Assembly (NCBI GenBank): GCA_965153455.1
Contig: OZ234502.1
Coordinates: forward strand, 6,355,495 to 6,419,494
From: Sphagnum compactum
Lineage: Eukaryota > Bryophyta > Sphagnopsida > Sphagnales
Length of the DNA stretch: 64,000 bases
Direction of reading: 5' to 3'
The position numbers were made by a program, and so were the translations under genes. Below, one piece after another: positions 1-13,119 of this stretch; position 1 is the first letter of the stretch, and each line of letters starts with the position of its first letter. The notes beneath the pieces were generated by a model that did not search any database, was not told where the DNA came from, and saw only the letters and a program-made list of their open reading frames with translations.

Positions 1-897
1 GCATTGAGGTGCTCAGACATCTTTGCAGCTGTGCAAGGAATTGTGTGGATGAGGGTATGTATAGCTGAAAATGCACCAAGTGTTGCACAAGCCACATTTA
101 CTAACAACAAACTGTCTGGATCCTTGTAAGCAGCAAGGCCCAATCAGTGGCCTGTGGTTCTCCTCCAAATTGCAAGAGGTCACTGAACATTTAGCCATCA
201 ACTTCTGGCCAAAGAATTGGAGTCTAGGTGTACCAATCGAGCAGCTTAATTTATTGTACATAGAGTTGTATCAATGACATTTTGACCACTATGCAGTAAG
301 TCCTACCTCTGAAAGAGCAAGTTGTGGGTCAGATCTTCCAGAAGGACCTAATTGGCCTTGAATCTGTACCCAAATAAATTGTGACCAAGCAATCTTAATG
401 CTTCTTTTTGCTCTCAGTATTGTCCAAAAGTTGCTAACTTGTGTTTGTTCTTGTGGTTCCTGAGGTGAACTTGGACAACAGTATAGACAAACCGAGATCA
501 CCAGATGTGATAAGCCATGTCTTGTTTGTTGCTTTATTGCTTAAATTTGAAGCCACATTGTGTAACTGTACATTAGTCATGTCCCAGCAGGTTCCTTGTG
601 CTCACAAGACTGACATGTTGTGATTCAACAAATTTCTGTTGACTTCGCATAAGTTAAGTCACATACACATGATACTTATCACTGCAGGATGCTCCTTTTG
701 TGTATGTCTAAATTTGAGCATGGGATCCCTGTATGAAATGGCTCAAGAGCATTTGGGTCAAGAATTGGAATTCAGGTTGAACTTGCCATGCTTTGTTTGT
801 GAGGAACCTAATTTGACACTGCGGAGATGGCTTGCATGGATCATCATGTTTCAGCTCTCAAGATATGCTTCCAATCTAACATCACTTGTAGCAGTAA
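1..897. other. Intergenic, no gene recognised
   Basis: Moderately AT-rich unique-looking sequence. Short open frames occur on both strands (up to 103 codons) but they overlap each other, lack recognisable domains and carry no clear splice or start context. I see no gene here. Confidence 0.5.
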
Positions 898-1103
898 GGA
901 ACAAAAGGGCATCCTACATTCCTAATTGGTCAACCATTTGGAAGCATTGAGAAGCAGGTTAGTCTCAATTTGTATGGGCCTGACTGGAGCTGTATCATAA
1001 GGAACAAAAGGGGTCCTACATTCCTGACTGGTCGACCATTTGGAAGCATTGAGAAGCAGGCCAGTCCCAATTTGTTCAAGCCTGAATGGAGCTGAATCAT
1101 GTC
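898..1103. repeat. 103-bp tandem duplication
   Basis: Two adjacent units start at 898 and 1001, giving a period of 103 bp. Each begins ggaacaaaaggg and shares the landmark catttggaagcattgagaag. They differ by scattered substitutions, so the duplication is not very recent. No coding role is apparent. Confidence 0.85.
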
Positions 1104-3555
1104 AAGAGGAGTTTATGCACAAATGCTTGAGGCGAGTCGAATTGTAAGTAAAATCTTGAATGATGGGTTTTGAATCTGATCAATATCATAATCTAAGAAG
1201 GATGCATTTTGTATAGGAGAAGGCACTATTGTCAGTGCTTTCTGCCCTGTGAACTGAGGGTGGAGCCCGAGGTCCAGGGTGGAAGTAACTGCCAGCAATG
1301 CTTTTCCTTTCGTAACAAACAAGGTGATCTGATGCTGCAAATTACCTTAAGACCCCACCCTAGGGAGCTTATTCAGGAGGGAGTGGGAAATTGCGCAGTG
1401 TAAGGCACCCTCAAATTACACTATGAAACCTCTTTGAGAGAGGTTGTTATGTGGAGCTTATAATGTGATGTGGCTTTTCGTCAACCATCCTTGGTACCCC
1501 GTCCCCACACATGCACATCAATGACTTGCATCCCTGTGATCAGCACCCCCCCCCAAAAATGCAGGTCCACTATTTGCATCCTCACTCTGAGGAGGAGCCA
1601 ACACCCCCAGCAGGTCAACCATTTGCATTCCTATTGGCCTCCCAAAACATACATACATACATGCAGGGTGAAAGTTTGACTAGTCGAGGTGAGAAGAGCC
1701 TTGGTGGCTAGGTTTGGTCAGGCAATCTCGAGTTAAAGGAGAACCTAACATGGGTGAGCATAGGGCAAGGCAATTAACTAATGGGGGGTCACATTTGACC
1801 CAGCCTGAGTTCTTGGTTGTTGCTTCTATTTTTCTCTCATCCACTAAAGAAACAAGTAGGGTAAGGTAATGCCAGAGGAAGGGGGGGCATTACCCGACAT
1901 AAAAGCACTGGCAAGTAAATTGGTTTTTTTCCATTTTGGAGATGGGCAGGTCGGTCTAGTGCAGAATGTCCTGCTGACAGCAGGTCCTTTCCCAGCCTAA
2001 CAACAGAGCGGGATTTTCTCTCTCTTTCCCATACAAAAAAGGGAGCCTGCCTTACATATGGACTTACCACCATAATGGCCGACCATCTTAACACGATTAC
2101 AGCAGCAGAGAGGAACCTAGGGGCATAAAAAGCCTGAAATTCATTCGGGAATGCTAACTTGCCGGGAATGACCATGACAAATTCTTGTACTTGTCATGAT
2201 ATACAAATCTAATTGCGCCACACAAATCATGCCACAGCACCACAGCACCGCTCGGATGAAACTTGCAACCCTTCAGTTACCCATTTGGTTCCCTGTTATG
2301 CACTCAAGTGTCTGTAGTCAAGCTCCTCACCAGGTGTGAGCATAATACAGGGCCCACTAGTGATGTGAGGTTCAATCTGTCCCCTCCCCCCCCGCCCCCC
2401 CCACCCTTGCCCCCACCAAAATGTAGATTAAAAAAACCCTAGATTGCAGGGGGGTATGTCTATCCATGTGTTTTTTAAAATATGGTTTTTTAAAAGCTTT
2501 TAATCCTGGAAAACACCAACAAAGCCAGCCAAAAAAATCCTGGAAAACTTATACCAGGCATGTTCCAAGTGGCTTTTCATTAAAGATTAATTACATAAAT
2601 TGAATATTATAATGTTGAAGAAATAAAAACTCACAATTTATAAAGTATTGAATTCAAAGAGTTTGGAATTCTGAAATTTATCTTGCTAACGTTACAGATG
2701 GAAAGATACCTGAATGAAACCATCACTAGTAGCTTCAGCTGGCTTCTATCATTCTGCACAAATGTCATGCCTCTAGACTCTACAATAAGAATTTGAGTAA
2801 CTTACTGGGCTGAAACAATTGTGTTGTAAAACTTACCCCATCTTTGAATTCCATGGATGTCTGGAACATGCTCATTACACCCCAAAAGCCAAAAGTCAAA
2901 TTATCTTGACAATGATCCAGGAAACGGGTTCTAGAATTTTGCTACTTTATAACAACCTTTACGCCAAAGACTTCAGAAAGTCAAAAAGTCTTGAAGAAAA
3001 CCCAATGGCCAGCCCCACCCAACCCTGGTCTTTACTGTTTACACCGATGCCATTTCACACTCGGCTAACATGGAAGCCATATAGGTCCACGCATTGCACA
3101 CATGAAATGAAAAACATCAACAATTGTGAAGCCAAGAAAAGTCGTGGCAGTCTCATGGCTATGGATGACACACACATACCCTCTGAACAAGTGCAATGAG
3201 TATAATGTTGTTCAGTCTCCAATGCAAGTAGTACACGAGTTTGGACATGCCTCAATTGATGGCCATTGCCCATCATATATAATTGGGAAAGCACAATTTT
3301 TTTTGGCATCCTGCCTGGGTCAAGCTTTTCTTTGACATTTCCACTGTGCATATGACTTATCTTATATCCATTTTTCACTGTCTCCATTTTTATACATTGT
3401 TTGTTTTGCATTTCAACTTTTTGGATACATGTTTTTCTCGAGCTTCATTTCTCATCCATCTTCTTTCCTAGATTTGTCATTTTTCTTTTTCTTTTTCTTT
3501 CCTTTTTCTTAAGGAAGCACAACAACAAACCAGACCCACAAGCCATTGGCACTCC
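1104..3555. other. Intergenic with homopolymer tracts
   Basis: No gene recognised. The stretch holds C-rich runs near 1548 and 2383-2403 and T-rich runs near 3300 and 3480. Around 2280-2390 a motif ending gtgaggttcaatctg resembles a Pol III B box, but no convincing A box pairs with it. Open frames at 2819-3199 (plus) and 3055-3411 (minus) overlap in opposite orientation and match nothing I know. Confidence 0.45.
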
Positions 3556-3559
3556 CGAG

Positions 3560-3660
3560 TCAAGCACAGTGGCAGAGGATGGCTGGTAGGGCTTTCACCT
3601 GCACACCACACCAGTCGGGTTTGAACTTTGAACTCAAAATCTCTTTTTTTTTTTGAGGTC
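3560..3660 (+). mobile_element. tRNA-derived SINE-like head
   Basis: An A-box-like stretch (gatggctggtagggc, about 3578-3592) is followed about 40 bases later by a B-box-like stretch (cgggtttgaactttg, about 3616-3630), and then a T-rich run near 3643. The spacing and words resemble internal Pol III promoters of plant tRNA-derived SINEs of the Au type. It is not a functional tRNA gene, because no cloverleaf stems are evident. Ends and target duplication are not resolved. Confidence 0.45.
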
Positions 3661-4229
3661 CCAGGGTCCCAGACTACAGGGGTTTATTATGGAACTAATT
3701 AAATTGTAATATTTATCCAACAACCAATATATGGGACCTTACATTTTTTCTCACATAGTTTTCAATTTTGTAAAAAAATAATCACCCCCACTTGCTTCAA
3801 GCTTGCAAGTCAAGTTAAACCTAGAACCACTTAGTTGTAAGAATAAATAATTACAAGTATACTAGTTCCAACAACCAAATTACAATTGTGTTTTAATGTA
3901 ATTAAAAATGAAAATTTGTTAACATCAATAAAACCTTATGGATGAACCATGGGGGCATTGTGCAAAGCTAGAATTGACACCTATAAAGTTCAAAGGTTGG
4001 GGGGCGTCAAACATCCTACAAAAATCATGGTTAAATTTTCTCCCTCGTCCTATTCAAGTGTAAAAAAGTTAACAACCCATCAAAAGACATGATCAAATAA
4101 TTTCAAATTGGTCAACAAATATATATGTTGTGTGTCAAAGGACATGAAATAATAAAATATTTGTCAACCCTTTTGTGTTCATTTTTATTGCAAAAAAAAT
4201 GCCATGAAGTTTTAACTTTTTATGTTGAA

Positions 4230-5630
4230 AACCAGAATTTCTCCCTTGATAACCAAATGTTGAGGTTTTTTATTAAGTGAAATGCCAAAACCCCTAAGTC
4301 CTCTATTGATGGTCAAAGTCCAATTTTTATTTTAAATCCAAATGGCTACATTCGCAAATTAATAAGCCAAGTGCACCTTAAGAATCTTAACTACGAATCA
4401 TGATTCCAAGTACTAACATGATAACGGGGCAATCCAAGATTGGTTAAAGACTATTTAAATAATGTTTGAATTGTCCTAAAAAGTGTTTAAATAGTAAATT
4501 AGACACTTACAATGCTTTAAAAATGTTTTTATGTATCTTATACTTATTGGGTTACTTTCAAATTTATCCACGGTTTACATTAATATATTAGAAACATTGT
4601 GGTATAAATGTATTAAGAATTCATGAAACTTCGGAATTAAACATGGTTTTAAGCATGTAAACTAAGCATCAATTACATTTCCTATGGCTCTTTATTCATG
4701 AATGCTCCCACAAACCCCTCCTTTGGAATTAAAACTAGGTTGAGGTTTTGTGGAGGAACCAAAACCCCTTCTCAATATAACCAATTAAGCTAAAAAAATT
4801 AATTTTTAGAAAACAAAAAAATCTTCCATTATGTAGTCATCAAAAACCACTTCTTCCTTTGGTAATCAAAGGTTCGAGTTTCTATATAAAAACCAAACCC
4901 TTTCATTTGACAATTGAAGCAATAGAGGTTTTAAAGTAAAAAACCAAAACCCCATCTTCCCTTAATAACCTAAAGGCTAAAATAATAATGTGAAAACCCA
5001 AAGGCTTCTTCCTCAAAACTATATCCAAGTGCCCAAAGAAAAGAACTTTGGACTAATTCGAGTCCATATAATGTCAACTTGAAAATTCTATAATTAAATA
5101 GTCATGTTATGTACTAAAATGTTTAAGGAGAAATAGTTGTATAAAAATGAAGACATTACCATTTTTTATGTACAAATAAATGAGAAATGATAATTAATCT
5201 TTAATCATTTTTCAAAAAAATCCAAAATCATTAAGAGATAAAGTTAAAGTTAAATTAATCTTTAAATTTTATGATCATTTCAATTTTTATTTATGATCAT
5301 TTTTTAAACGTGCAAGGTTATGTTTAGCTTCACTTTGAAAGGGAAGCTTTCAAAAGCTATGTGAAAAAGAGGTAAAGATAATGGTAAAGGAGGGGGAGGT
5401 TTTGAAAGAATGTTTGAAAATAGTTGTAAAGCTAAAGGTAATGGTAAAGTTAAAGTTTTGATGTGCCCTTTCATATCCATGTAGGTTGGTAGGGGAAAGA
5501 AGTGAAGTAGTCAAGCTTGAAAGATTCATTTCTAGGGCCCATAAGATAACATTATTATGTGTTATATAAATCCAAAAACAAAAAATGCTTGAGGTTTTTA
5601 TGTTGCAAAAACCATCCTTCCTTGATTATC
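4230..5630. repeat. Degenerate repeat field with gaggtttt / aaaacccc units
   Basis: Irregularly spaced units near 4240, 4730, 4850, 4910 and 5580 share the order 'ttcctttgataacc', 'gaggtttt', a short AT spacer, then 'aaaaccaaaacccc'. Within each unit the ggtttt and aaaacc words can pair as a short hairpin. The units look like strongly diverged members of one minisatellite or transposon-derived family. No gene is seen in the interval. Confidence 0.4.
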
Positions 5631-5819
5631 CAACTAAAGCACCATGAATCCCTCTTCATAATAGACTTTTTCATGTTCCATGCAAACCTAAGTTATGTTG
5701 CTTATGTTTGATTTTTTGTGAGATGTGCATTGTGTATATTTGTTGTGTTATGTGGAATTATTTTTTATGTTATGTGCATACTAGCAACTTGATAAACGAC
5801 CTAAAAGACAATTTAAGTG

Positions 5820-6490
5820 TCATGGCCTTATATTTGGGCTCACAACCAAGGCACAAAAGGGGAGCATGCCAAGAAAGTGTTGTAGGACCCAAATGCAAAC
5901 ACACTCTCGCAAGTGTGGGAAAGTGAATGCCAACATTTTGGGAGTTGAAGTCTTGCAATGTTTGAATGTTTGAAATAGAAGTGTAAATAATAATGGTGTT
6001 CAAAGCAAGGTTTCTTTAAAATGTTGGAAATGGTTTTGAAATGTAGATATAAAAAATGGGGTTGCAGTCTCCATTTTGAGATCTTAAGTTCAAGTTATGG
6101 TCAAAAGAGTGGCCAAAAATCAAATTGGCAATTTGACTCCCAACCATTAAAACTCAAAAAATAAAGGTCAAATGACTTCCAAATTGAGCATGTGACACAA
6201 TACTAAAAAATTATTTTCAAGGGCTATAATGTTTCATTTGAAAGATCTTGGATTAAAACTTGTATGTGGAAGTTATGTGTTCACAAAGTTGTAAGATTCA
6301 TAATTTGGCAAATCAAGAATTTTCAAGACTCGTGATTCTTTTTGCCACTTTGATGCAATTGCCACTACCAATTGCAAATATTTTTTTAAAAAAAACATGG
6401 TGAGGTTTTCCTGAGTCAGGTCTATGATGTGTTTAGTGAATTGGTTTGCTCATGATTTGTTTGTGGACCATTTTGGTTTTAACCCATTCC
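5820..6490. repeat. Dispersed repeat, copy A
   Basis: This stretch shares an ordered series of words with 31.76-33.2 kb: tctcgcaagtgtgggaaagtg near 5906-5926, then ggcaatttgactcccaacca near 6139, then ttcaagggctataatg, then ttcataatttggcaa, then tttttgccactttg, then accattttgg. Collinearity over several hundred bases indicates a common mobile or LTR-type origin, but no coding domain or terminal structure was recognised. Confidence 0.5.
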
Positions 6491-6506
6491 AATTTGCATT
6501 AACCAC

Positions 6507-8855
6507 CACTACACCAAAAGACAACATGTATGACTCCATCCATGATTAAAGACTTTAATCATATACACCTTAGCAATTACATGATTACATTGTTGATTTA
6601 GATTCGTCATTTATGTCATTTCATTGCAACCATGATTATAGTCATTTATCCACATGAAGATATTTGTTTGTACCATTCCATACAATTTTGATGATTATAG
6701 CCATGGATGGATAATCACAATCCTAAAAGATCATGCAATCATGGTCGTTGAATTTTGTAATGTTAAATTGAATAATAATCATGGAAGATGTATCCAATGG
6801 TCAAAATTTAATTTTAATATAGAAGTTACAAAAATTTTAATTAATTTATTGTTGCCTATTAACTTATTCCAAATTTAAAATTGTATTAATTACTTATGGG
6901 CTACCATGTGACAACTTAAAACTAGGAATTGAACATTTTTGGCACAATTGTGTGATGCCATGTGGCAACCAAGGCCTTGGAAGCCTAACTTAGCCACCTA
7001 AATTCCTTAAACAAAAAAAATTATGTTAGGCAACTTAACCTAGGACATAACTTAGGCCATCCTAAATTTAAAACAAGCCTATACAAAGTTAAATAAACTA
7101 AGTAAGTTATTTAAGCAAAGGGTACATTCACAATTTTAGGAGGCACCCAAGTGGGTGGACACTCTTAGGCATTCTTAACCTAGATGTAGGCCTACTTACC
7201 ATAAACTAAAGTAAATTTAAACTAGGCTAAAGTAGCTTAAATTAGGTTAAACACAATTGTTTAGGCTAAACTTGGCTAGACAAAACTTGACAAAATCAAT
7301 ATTAATTAGGCTAAACTAGACAATTTAAAATAAATTTAACTAAACTTGGCAAAATTACGTTAAACTAAAGCACTTTGACAAAACTTGACAAAATTTGGCT
7401 ACTTAGATTAAACCTAGCTACACTTGGTAAAACTTAACAAAACTTAGATAAATTAAGTTAAACTAGGATATTGAAGCAAAATTTGGTAAAATTTGGCCAA
7501 ACATGGCTATTTATGTTAAACTTGACAAAACTTAACAAAACTTGGTAACTTAGGTAGTTACATTTACCAAAACTTTGATAAATTCAGCTAAATTAAGGTA
7601 TTGATGCAAAACTTGGTTACTTAGGTTAAACCTAACTACATTTGGCAAAACTTTGATAAATTTGGCTAACTAGGGTATTGAAAATAAAGTTGAAAATTTT
7701 AAATAAATTATACTAAATTAAGGCATTGAAACAAATCGTAACAAAACTTGGATAAATTAGGCTAGACTAGGGTATTGAGGCAAGACTTGGTTAAACATGG
7801 CTATTTGGGTTAAACTTGGCAAAACTTGGCAATTTAAATTAAATTTATTTATACTTGGCAAAAACTTGGATAAATTAATATAAACTAGGGTATTGAAGCT
7901 TTGATTAAACATGGCTACTTAGGTTAAATTTAGTTAAACTTGGCAAAATTTGGATAAATTAGGCTAAACTAGGGTATGGTGGCTAAACATGGTTACTCAT
8001 GTTAAATTTCATTATACTTGGCAAAACTTAAATAAATTAGGCTAAACTAAAGTATTGAAGCTAAACTTGGTTAAACATGGTTAAATTTAAATGAATTAGA
8101 CTAAACTAGGGTATTGAGGCTAAACTTGGCTAAACATGGCTACTTAGTTTTAAATGGGCTAAACTTGGCAAAACTTGGAGAAATTAAGCTAAATTAGGGT
8201 ATTGAGGCTATACTTAACTAAACATCACTATTTTAAAATTAAACTTGGCTAAACTTGGCAAAACTTGAATAACTTAGGCTTAAACAACGTATTGATGCCA
8301 AACTTAGTTAAACTTGGATTAATTTTGGTTACACTTGCTTCAATTTGGTTGATTTGGTTAAATTTAGTTTTTTTTAAACTAACAAAAATTGGCTAAACCA
8401 AGCTAAATTATTTTACATATATTTTGCAAGGTTAAAATTAGGTTGATTGAACTAAGATAAATTAGTTTAAATTATATGAAATTATGTTAAATTATGGTAT
8501 ATTAGGTTAAATTAAACTAAATTAAGTTAACTTGTGTTAAAATAGGTCAATATAAGTTATGGTAAATTAAAATAGACTACTTAAACATTTTTTTGTCCAT
8601 TTCAAACTTAATTGAATTTGGTTATATCATTTCAAATTCAAATATTGTTTTAATATGAATACACTAGTTGTAGAGTCATATTTTAAATCATAATTATTTT
8701 TAATCTTAATTATAGTTATATATATAATCATGTAATCATAATTTTGACCATATCATTAAGATGGTAGTGATTAAAGTCCACATACGATTACATGATTATG
8801 TTTGGACATTAATCACAAATTCTTTTAGTCATAAAAACCACATTTTCGCATTGTG
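6507..8855. mobile_element. Possible degraded CACTA-like element
   Basis: The left end reads CACTACACCAAAAGAC at 6507 and the right end, read inward on the minus strand, starts CACAATGCGAAAATG at 8855. About 17 of the first 29 positions agree, including a shared TATGACT. Both subterminal zones (about 6.54-6.8 kb and 8.66-8.83 kb) are rich in atgatta and agtcat words in both orientations, as in CACTA elements. The three bases flanking each end (cac and ttc) do not match, so this is a tentative call. The interior is the diverged minisatellite at 7.0-8.6 kb. Confidence 0.3.
7000..8580. repeat. Diverged minisatellite of 'ggctaaactaggg' type
   Basis: A landmark of the form actagggtattgaggc recurs near 7670, 7765, 7885, 7965, 8050, 8110, 8195 and 8285. 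It is separated by words such as aaacttggcaaaacttgg and taaacatggctacttagg. Unit length drifts between about 60 and 120 bp. The array decays toward both sides into ttaggttaaa words. It is strongly AT-rich and not coding on either strand. Confidence 0.7.
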
Positions 8856-9539
8856 TTCACATTGATTCACAATTGGTTAAATAATTGGGTGATTACAACT
8901 AGATGATTAACAATGGGGATCACATTTGCACCCAACCACTAGTCCTCTCATCTTAAAACCAAGGTGTTCATGAATTTCACAAATGTTTCCTATGTTGTTA
9001 TATGGCTTAGGGGGACCTTAGCCCTAGATAGGGGGCGATTTAAATATGATGCGCCAATTAAGGTGTTTTTATGTTATTTTGTGTGGTTTATAGATAGTAA
9101 TAGGTCTAGGTGTTGATACGGTAATGCATGACAATTGTTATAAATATTTATTTAATTATTTAATTAAATTATAATTAGGTTCGTGTTAAAGTAAGTTAGC
9201 ATAGTATATTGTCTTTTAGCTTGGAACAATTCATGTGTGAATGAGGTTCAAGTTATTTAATGTTTGGGACATAATCCCAAGCTATGGGTTCTCGAATCAC
9301 TTTTGGTGATTTGAACACACAAGTTGTAACTTTTTATGTGTTTGTATGCAACTTTTTTTGGTCACCATATTGTGTGGATTTTATTTTACGTTTTCGGTGT
9401 GGATTCCTACTTGTTGCAAGCGAATCATATTTGGTTTAGGTATTTAATGCATAAGTTATGATGTTTTTATGTTATTTTGTGTGTCATGTGGACAACAATA
9501 AATGTAAATGCCTATATGGTAATACACAACATGACCCTT

Positions 9540-9990
9540 ACGTAGCTTTAGCACTACCTAGGCCCCTAGGTAGCATAGGTAGCCCTTAAGTACCCTAGGT
9601 AGCCTAAACAACCTCTTGGTAGCCCTAGGTAACTTAGGAATCCTTAGTTAGCCTAGGTAGCCCTTAAGGTAGGCCTTTAAGTAGCATACACATAACATAG
9701 GGTAAGTTTAAATGGGTTACTTAGGTGGGTTATCAAAAATGCTTATTAATATGTGGTTCCATTTCATATTACATCAAAAAAGTTGGTGCAATTGTCAGCA
9801 CTTTGCCCTTCAATGTGGAGGTGAAGGGATCAAATCTTTATAAATCTTTACAACCTATCTACCTTAGTCTAGGCTAGATAGCTTAAGTGCCTACTCTCGG
9901 CCAAGGTATTTAACCTAAGGCACCAATAGAACGTATGTTAAAGTGTTTAGCTTAAGCCACCTAGATTTCTTAGCCCATGTTTTATGATTG
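9540..9990 (+). mobile_element. SINE-like head with CTAGG-rich flanks
   Basis: An A-box-like stretch (ttggtgcaattgtcagcac, 9783-9801) and a B-box-like stretch (gggatcaaatc, 9826-9836) have tRNA-like spacing. They share the word aatgtggaggtga with the minus-strand copy at 52.0 kb. Sequence on both sides (9540-9680 and 9855-9990) is packed with cctagg and taggtag words, the same body composition seen in the copies at 40.0, 46.9, 48.1 and 51.9 kb. Confidence 0.5.
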
Positions 9991-12900
9991 AAAAATTCAA
10001 TCATTGTAATTTCATTATAGACATTTTCGACACAAACTCACATCATCAAACTAATTTTCTTCATATTTTTTGTCCACCCCTACAATTTGATAGTCGATGT
10101 TATGTCAATTGTATCATAGAATTTTGCAATTGCAATCACAACTCCATTTTGAAGTTCCATAAATTTTTATGTTGATTTTTTATTATCATCAAAGCCCCTT
10201 CCTCATTTGATTCCCCTCACCACTCTCATGTCTTCATCATTATTAAAGTTGCATCCACACTAATTTTTCCTTGCCACCTTCTTCCCCTCATTGTCACCCT
10301 TTGGTGAATTTAACTTCATATTTTTTTCCAACTTTTTTTCCCTTTGTGGTGTGACGTTCTTGTCTTTTTTTTTTTTGTTCTTTCATTTTGCTCACATTTT
10401 CCATTCACAAGTATGTTCTTTTCTATTTTCCTTTTTGTAACTTCTTTCTATTCAATTTTTTTAGTGTAATTTTTATTGTTTAGTTTTTTTTTTGGTTTGT
10501 TGCAATTGTTGTTTGAGTATGTAGTTTTTGTTTGTTGTTTTTTTTGGGTGTTTTTGATGGGTAAATGCATGGTAAGTAGACCAAAAAATGGCAAGAACTT
10601 ACAAATCCAAAAGCTCATTTTTTTTGGGAGCCTCAATATGTCTTTGGTATTTGAATAGTAACAATGCATTGATTTCAATAAATCTTTTCCATTAGAATTT
10701 AAATGTATTTTATTAAAAGCTCATTGATTAAAACATGCTTGCAAAATTTCAACATAAATCATTTAAAAAAAGATGAAATGAACTTTTGAAGATTGTGCAA
10801 ATTTTTTCACCAAATTAAACCCTACATATCATAAATTTCATTAGATATGAATCAAAACCTTTCAATCTTGCTTTCAATATTACATTTTTAAATTAAAAAT
10901 AAGTCCCTAACAATTTGTGAAGTCCATGGAACCAAATCAAAGTCCATCCACTTAATTGTTATTTATGTCATAGACTTTGATTTTCAATTTCAAAAGTTCA
11001 TAACTCCTATAATTAAATAGGATTTTTGTACACCAATCAATTGCATTGTGTACATATTATGGCTTGGTAGGCATAGATTCTACCTATAATTATTTTTTGC
11101 CTATTCTTTTTAGTATGCTTGAGATTAACATGTATTCAATCATATATTCCAAGGTGTTTGGTGTGACAATTGGTTACAATTTTCTTTTTGCCATTGTAGT
11201 AGAAAGGTTTGACGATTGTAAGCATGCGTTTGAAGAACAAAGGACGCAACTAGGAAGTACCCGTGCAAATAATGCAAATTGAGGTATTTTGTATGCAAAT
11301 TAGTAGTAGAGGGAAAAGGAATGCAATTTTGTTGTGCAAGTTGCCAAGGGGTTGAGAGAACAAATGAAAATTTTAAAAAGTTTAAAATGGTAAGATGTTT
11401 TAGGGTGCCTAATATTGTTTCAATTCTTAATGGTCGCATACCTCTTTGTGGTGGAGAGGTAGTGTTTGAATTGGCACATACCTCTTGGTGGGTCAACATG
11501 TTTATGTGCCACTGAATTTGATTTAATCTCCATTTTTATACGGTTTGGATGCTGCAAAGCTGGAATATATATTTGGTAGTAATGGAATTGGAAATACTAG
11601 TTCAAGTATAACTTGAACATTTCATGTGATGAATTGTTCACAATAAACCAACATAAATTTCTTGTATTTTGTTTGGAATGCATTTTATTGCAAATGTTCA
11701 TCCATTGTCATTTTCATCCACATTTTCATCCATAAATACCATTCATCCATGACACATGGCAAAATATTTTTCCATGTCACCAAATATTTTGTCCTAGGTG
11801 TGATGGAGTATTTTTTAAATATCCTGTCAACGTGGGAAGAATATTTTAAAAAAGATTTGGTCTTGCTCCCTTGCTCACACTGAAGTTCGCACGCTCATGA
11901 AATAACATCCCTATTAAATAGACCAATTGTTTTAGATTAAAAAAATAGACTAAAATTGTTTAATGGAAATGATTCCAACATGGCAATAATTTAAGCTACA
12001 GTTTTTAAATAATAAATTAATAATAATAATAATATTTTGGGATTGAACTATGGGCAAGTCCAAAATGTAATCGTATCCAACCCATGATTCCAATGCATAA
12101 AAATGTTTGGTTTTTGTTTTTTTAAGCTAATTGTTGAAAGTTTATTAAACCCATGATAAATCATCGTCATGATGTCATGCTCACCACATGTCCAAAGTGA
12201 AATCTAAACCTTCATTTCCTCACCTACAACCCAAGATATTTAGTTGTCATTTCACATGTTGACAAAATTGTTATCACAAAATATATAAACACACATTTTT
12301 TGAATATTTCACATTATAAGCTTATTATATAATTATGTAATTTCGTGATGAAATTGATTACACGTGTATATATTTCATTGCATTATTTAACTTAATTCGT
12401 AATTTAGTTTCATAATTACATTGAAACTTATAGTGCTTTTTAATTTCAAATATGTAAAATGTATTACATTTATTTTTATATGTTTAGTTGGGTGAAAAAC
12501 CAAGTATAATAATTGTATTAACAATTATTTTCAGAATTGTCACAATGAAATGAATTTCACTTTTGAAATTATATAGTTTAAATTCATGTGTTTTAAATTT
12601 ATAAATTTAGTTATTTTTTAATTTTCAATTTAAAGAAATTACATTAGTTCAAGTTTCACATGTACATCGGTTTTTTAAAAAAATATATAAAATTTCAATT
12701 TGATATTTTATTCTCTCACATGTAACTTTGTTATAATTCAATTGTTGTCCCCTATTTTTATTTTCATTTGAAGCATTACAAACAACAAATGAGAACATGA
12801 AATCCATAATCTACTTTCATTTTCTCTAATCATTCAATTCAAAAAAAATTAAATAACATATTATACTATTGCCACATTTTTTAAAAAAATTATAGTCATA

Positions 12901-13100
12901 AGCAATCACATATAGATGATTAGTTTTAGTCACATGTGCATGACTAATCAAATCAAACACCTCCATTTGGATGTCACATACACCACATGTTTACCATAAT
13001 GTTCATTTTGACTAAATAGCTAGTTTTGTTTTTCCAAAATTAACATACCTAGTTTTGATTTAAGTGAAATTAAACATAGGTAATCATTTCAACAAATGGA
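9991..13100. other. Intergenic, AT-rich, no gene recognised
   Basis: Long T- and A-rich sequence. Open frames at 9984-10175, 11046-11282, 11140-11499 (minus) and 11662-11883 are low in complexity and show no domain. A patch at 12885-12955 with agtcacatgtgcatgacta resembles CACTA subterminal motifs, but no matching end was found. Confidence 0.45.
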
Positions 13101-13119
13101 TCTAATTCTACAATCATTT

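Noticed and set aside
2819-3411. 126-codon plus and 118-codon minus frames overlapping each other
   Set aside because: No recognisable domain on either strand and mutual overlap; treated as chance.
7000-8580. Interstitial telomere or CRISPR-like array
   Set aside because: Units vary in length and sequence, there are no constant spacers or identical direct repeats, and the TTTAGGG plant telomere word is not the repeating unit.
9783-9836. Functional tRNA gene at the A/B-box pair
   Set aside because: Only the promoter boxes are tRNA-like; acceptor and anticodon stems do not form, and similar heads recur with the same flanks, pointing to a SINE-like repeat.
12885-12955. Second CACTA element
   Set aside because: Subterminal-like agtcac/gtgact words are present, but no CACTA-type terminus or target duplication could be found on either side.
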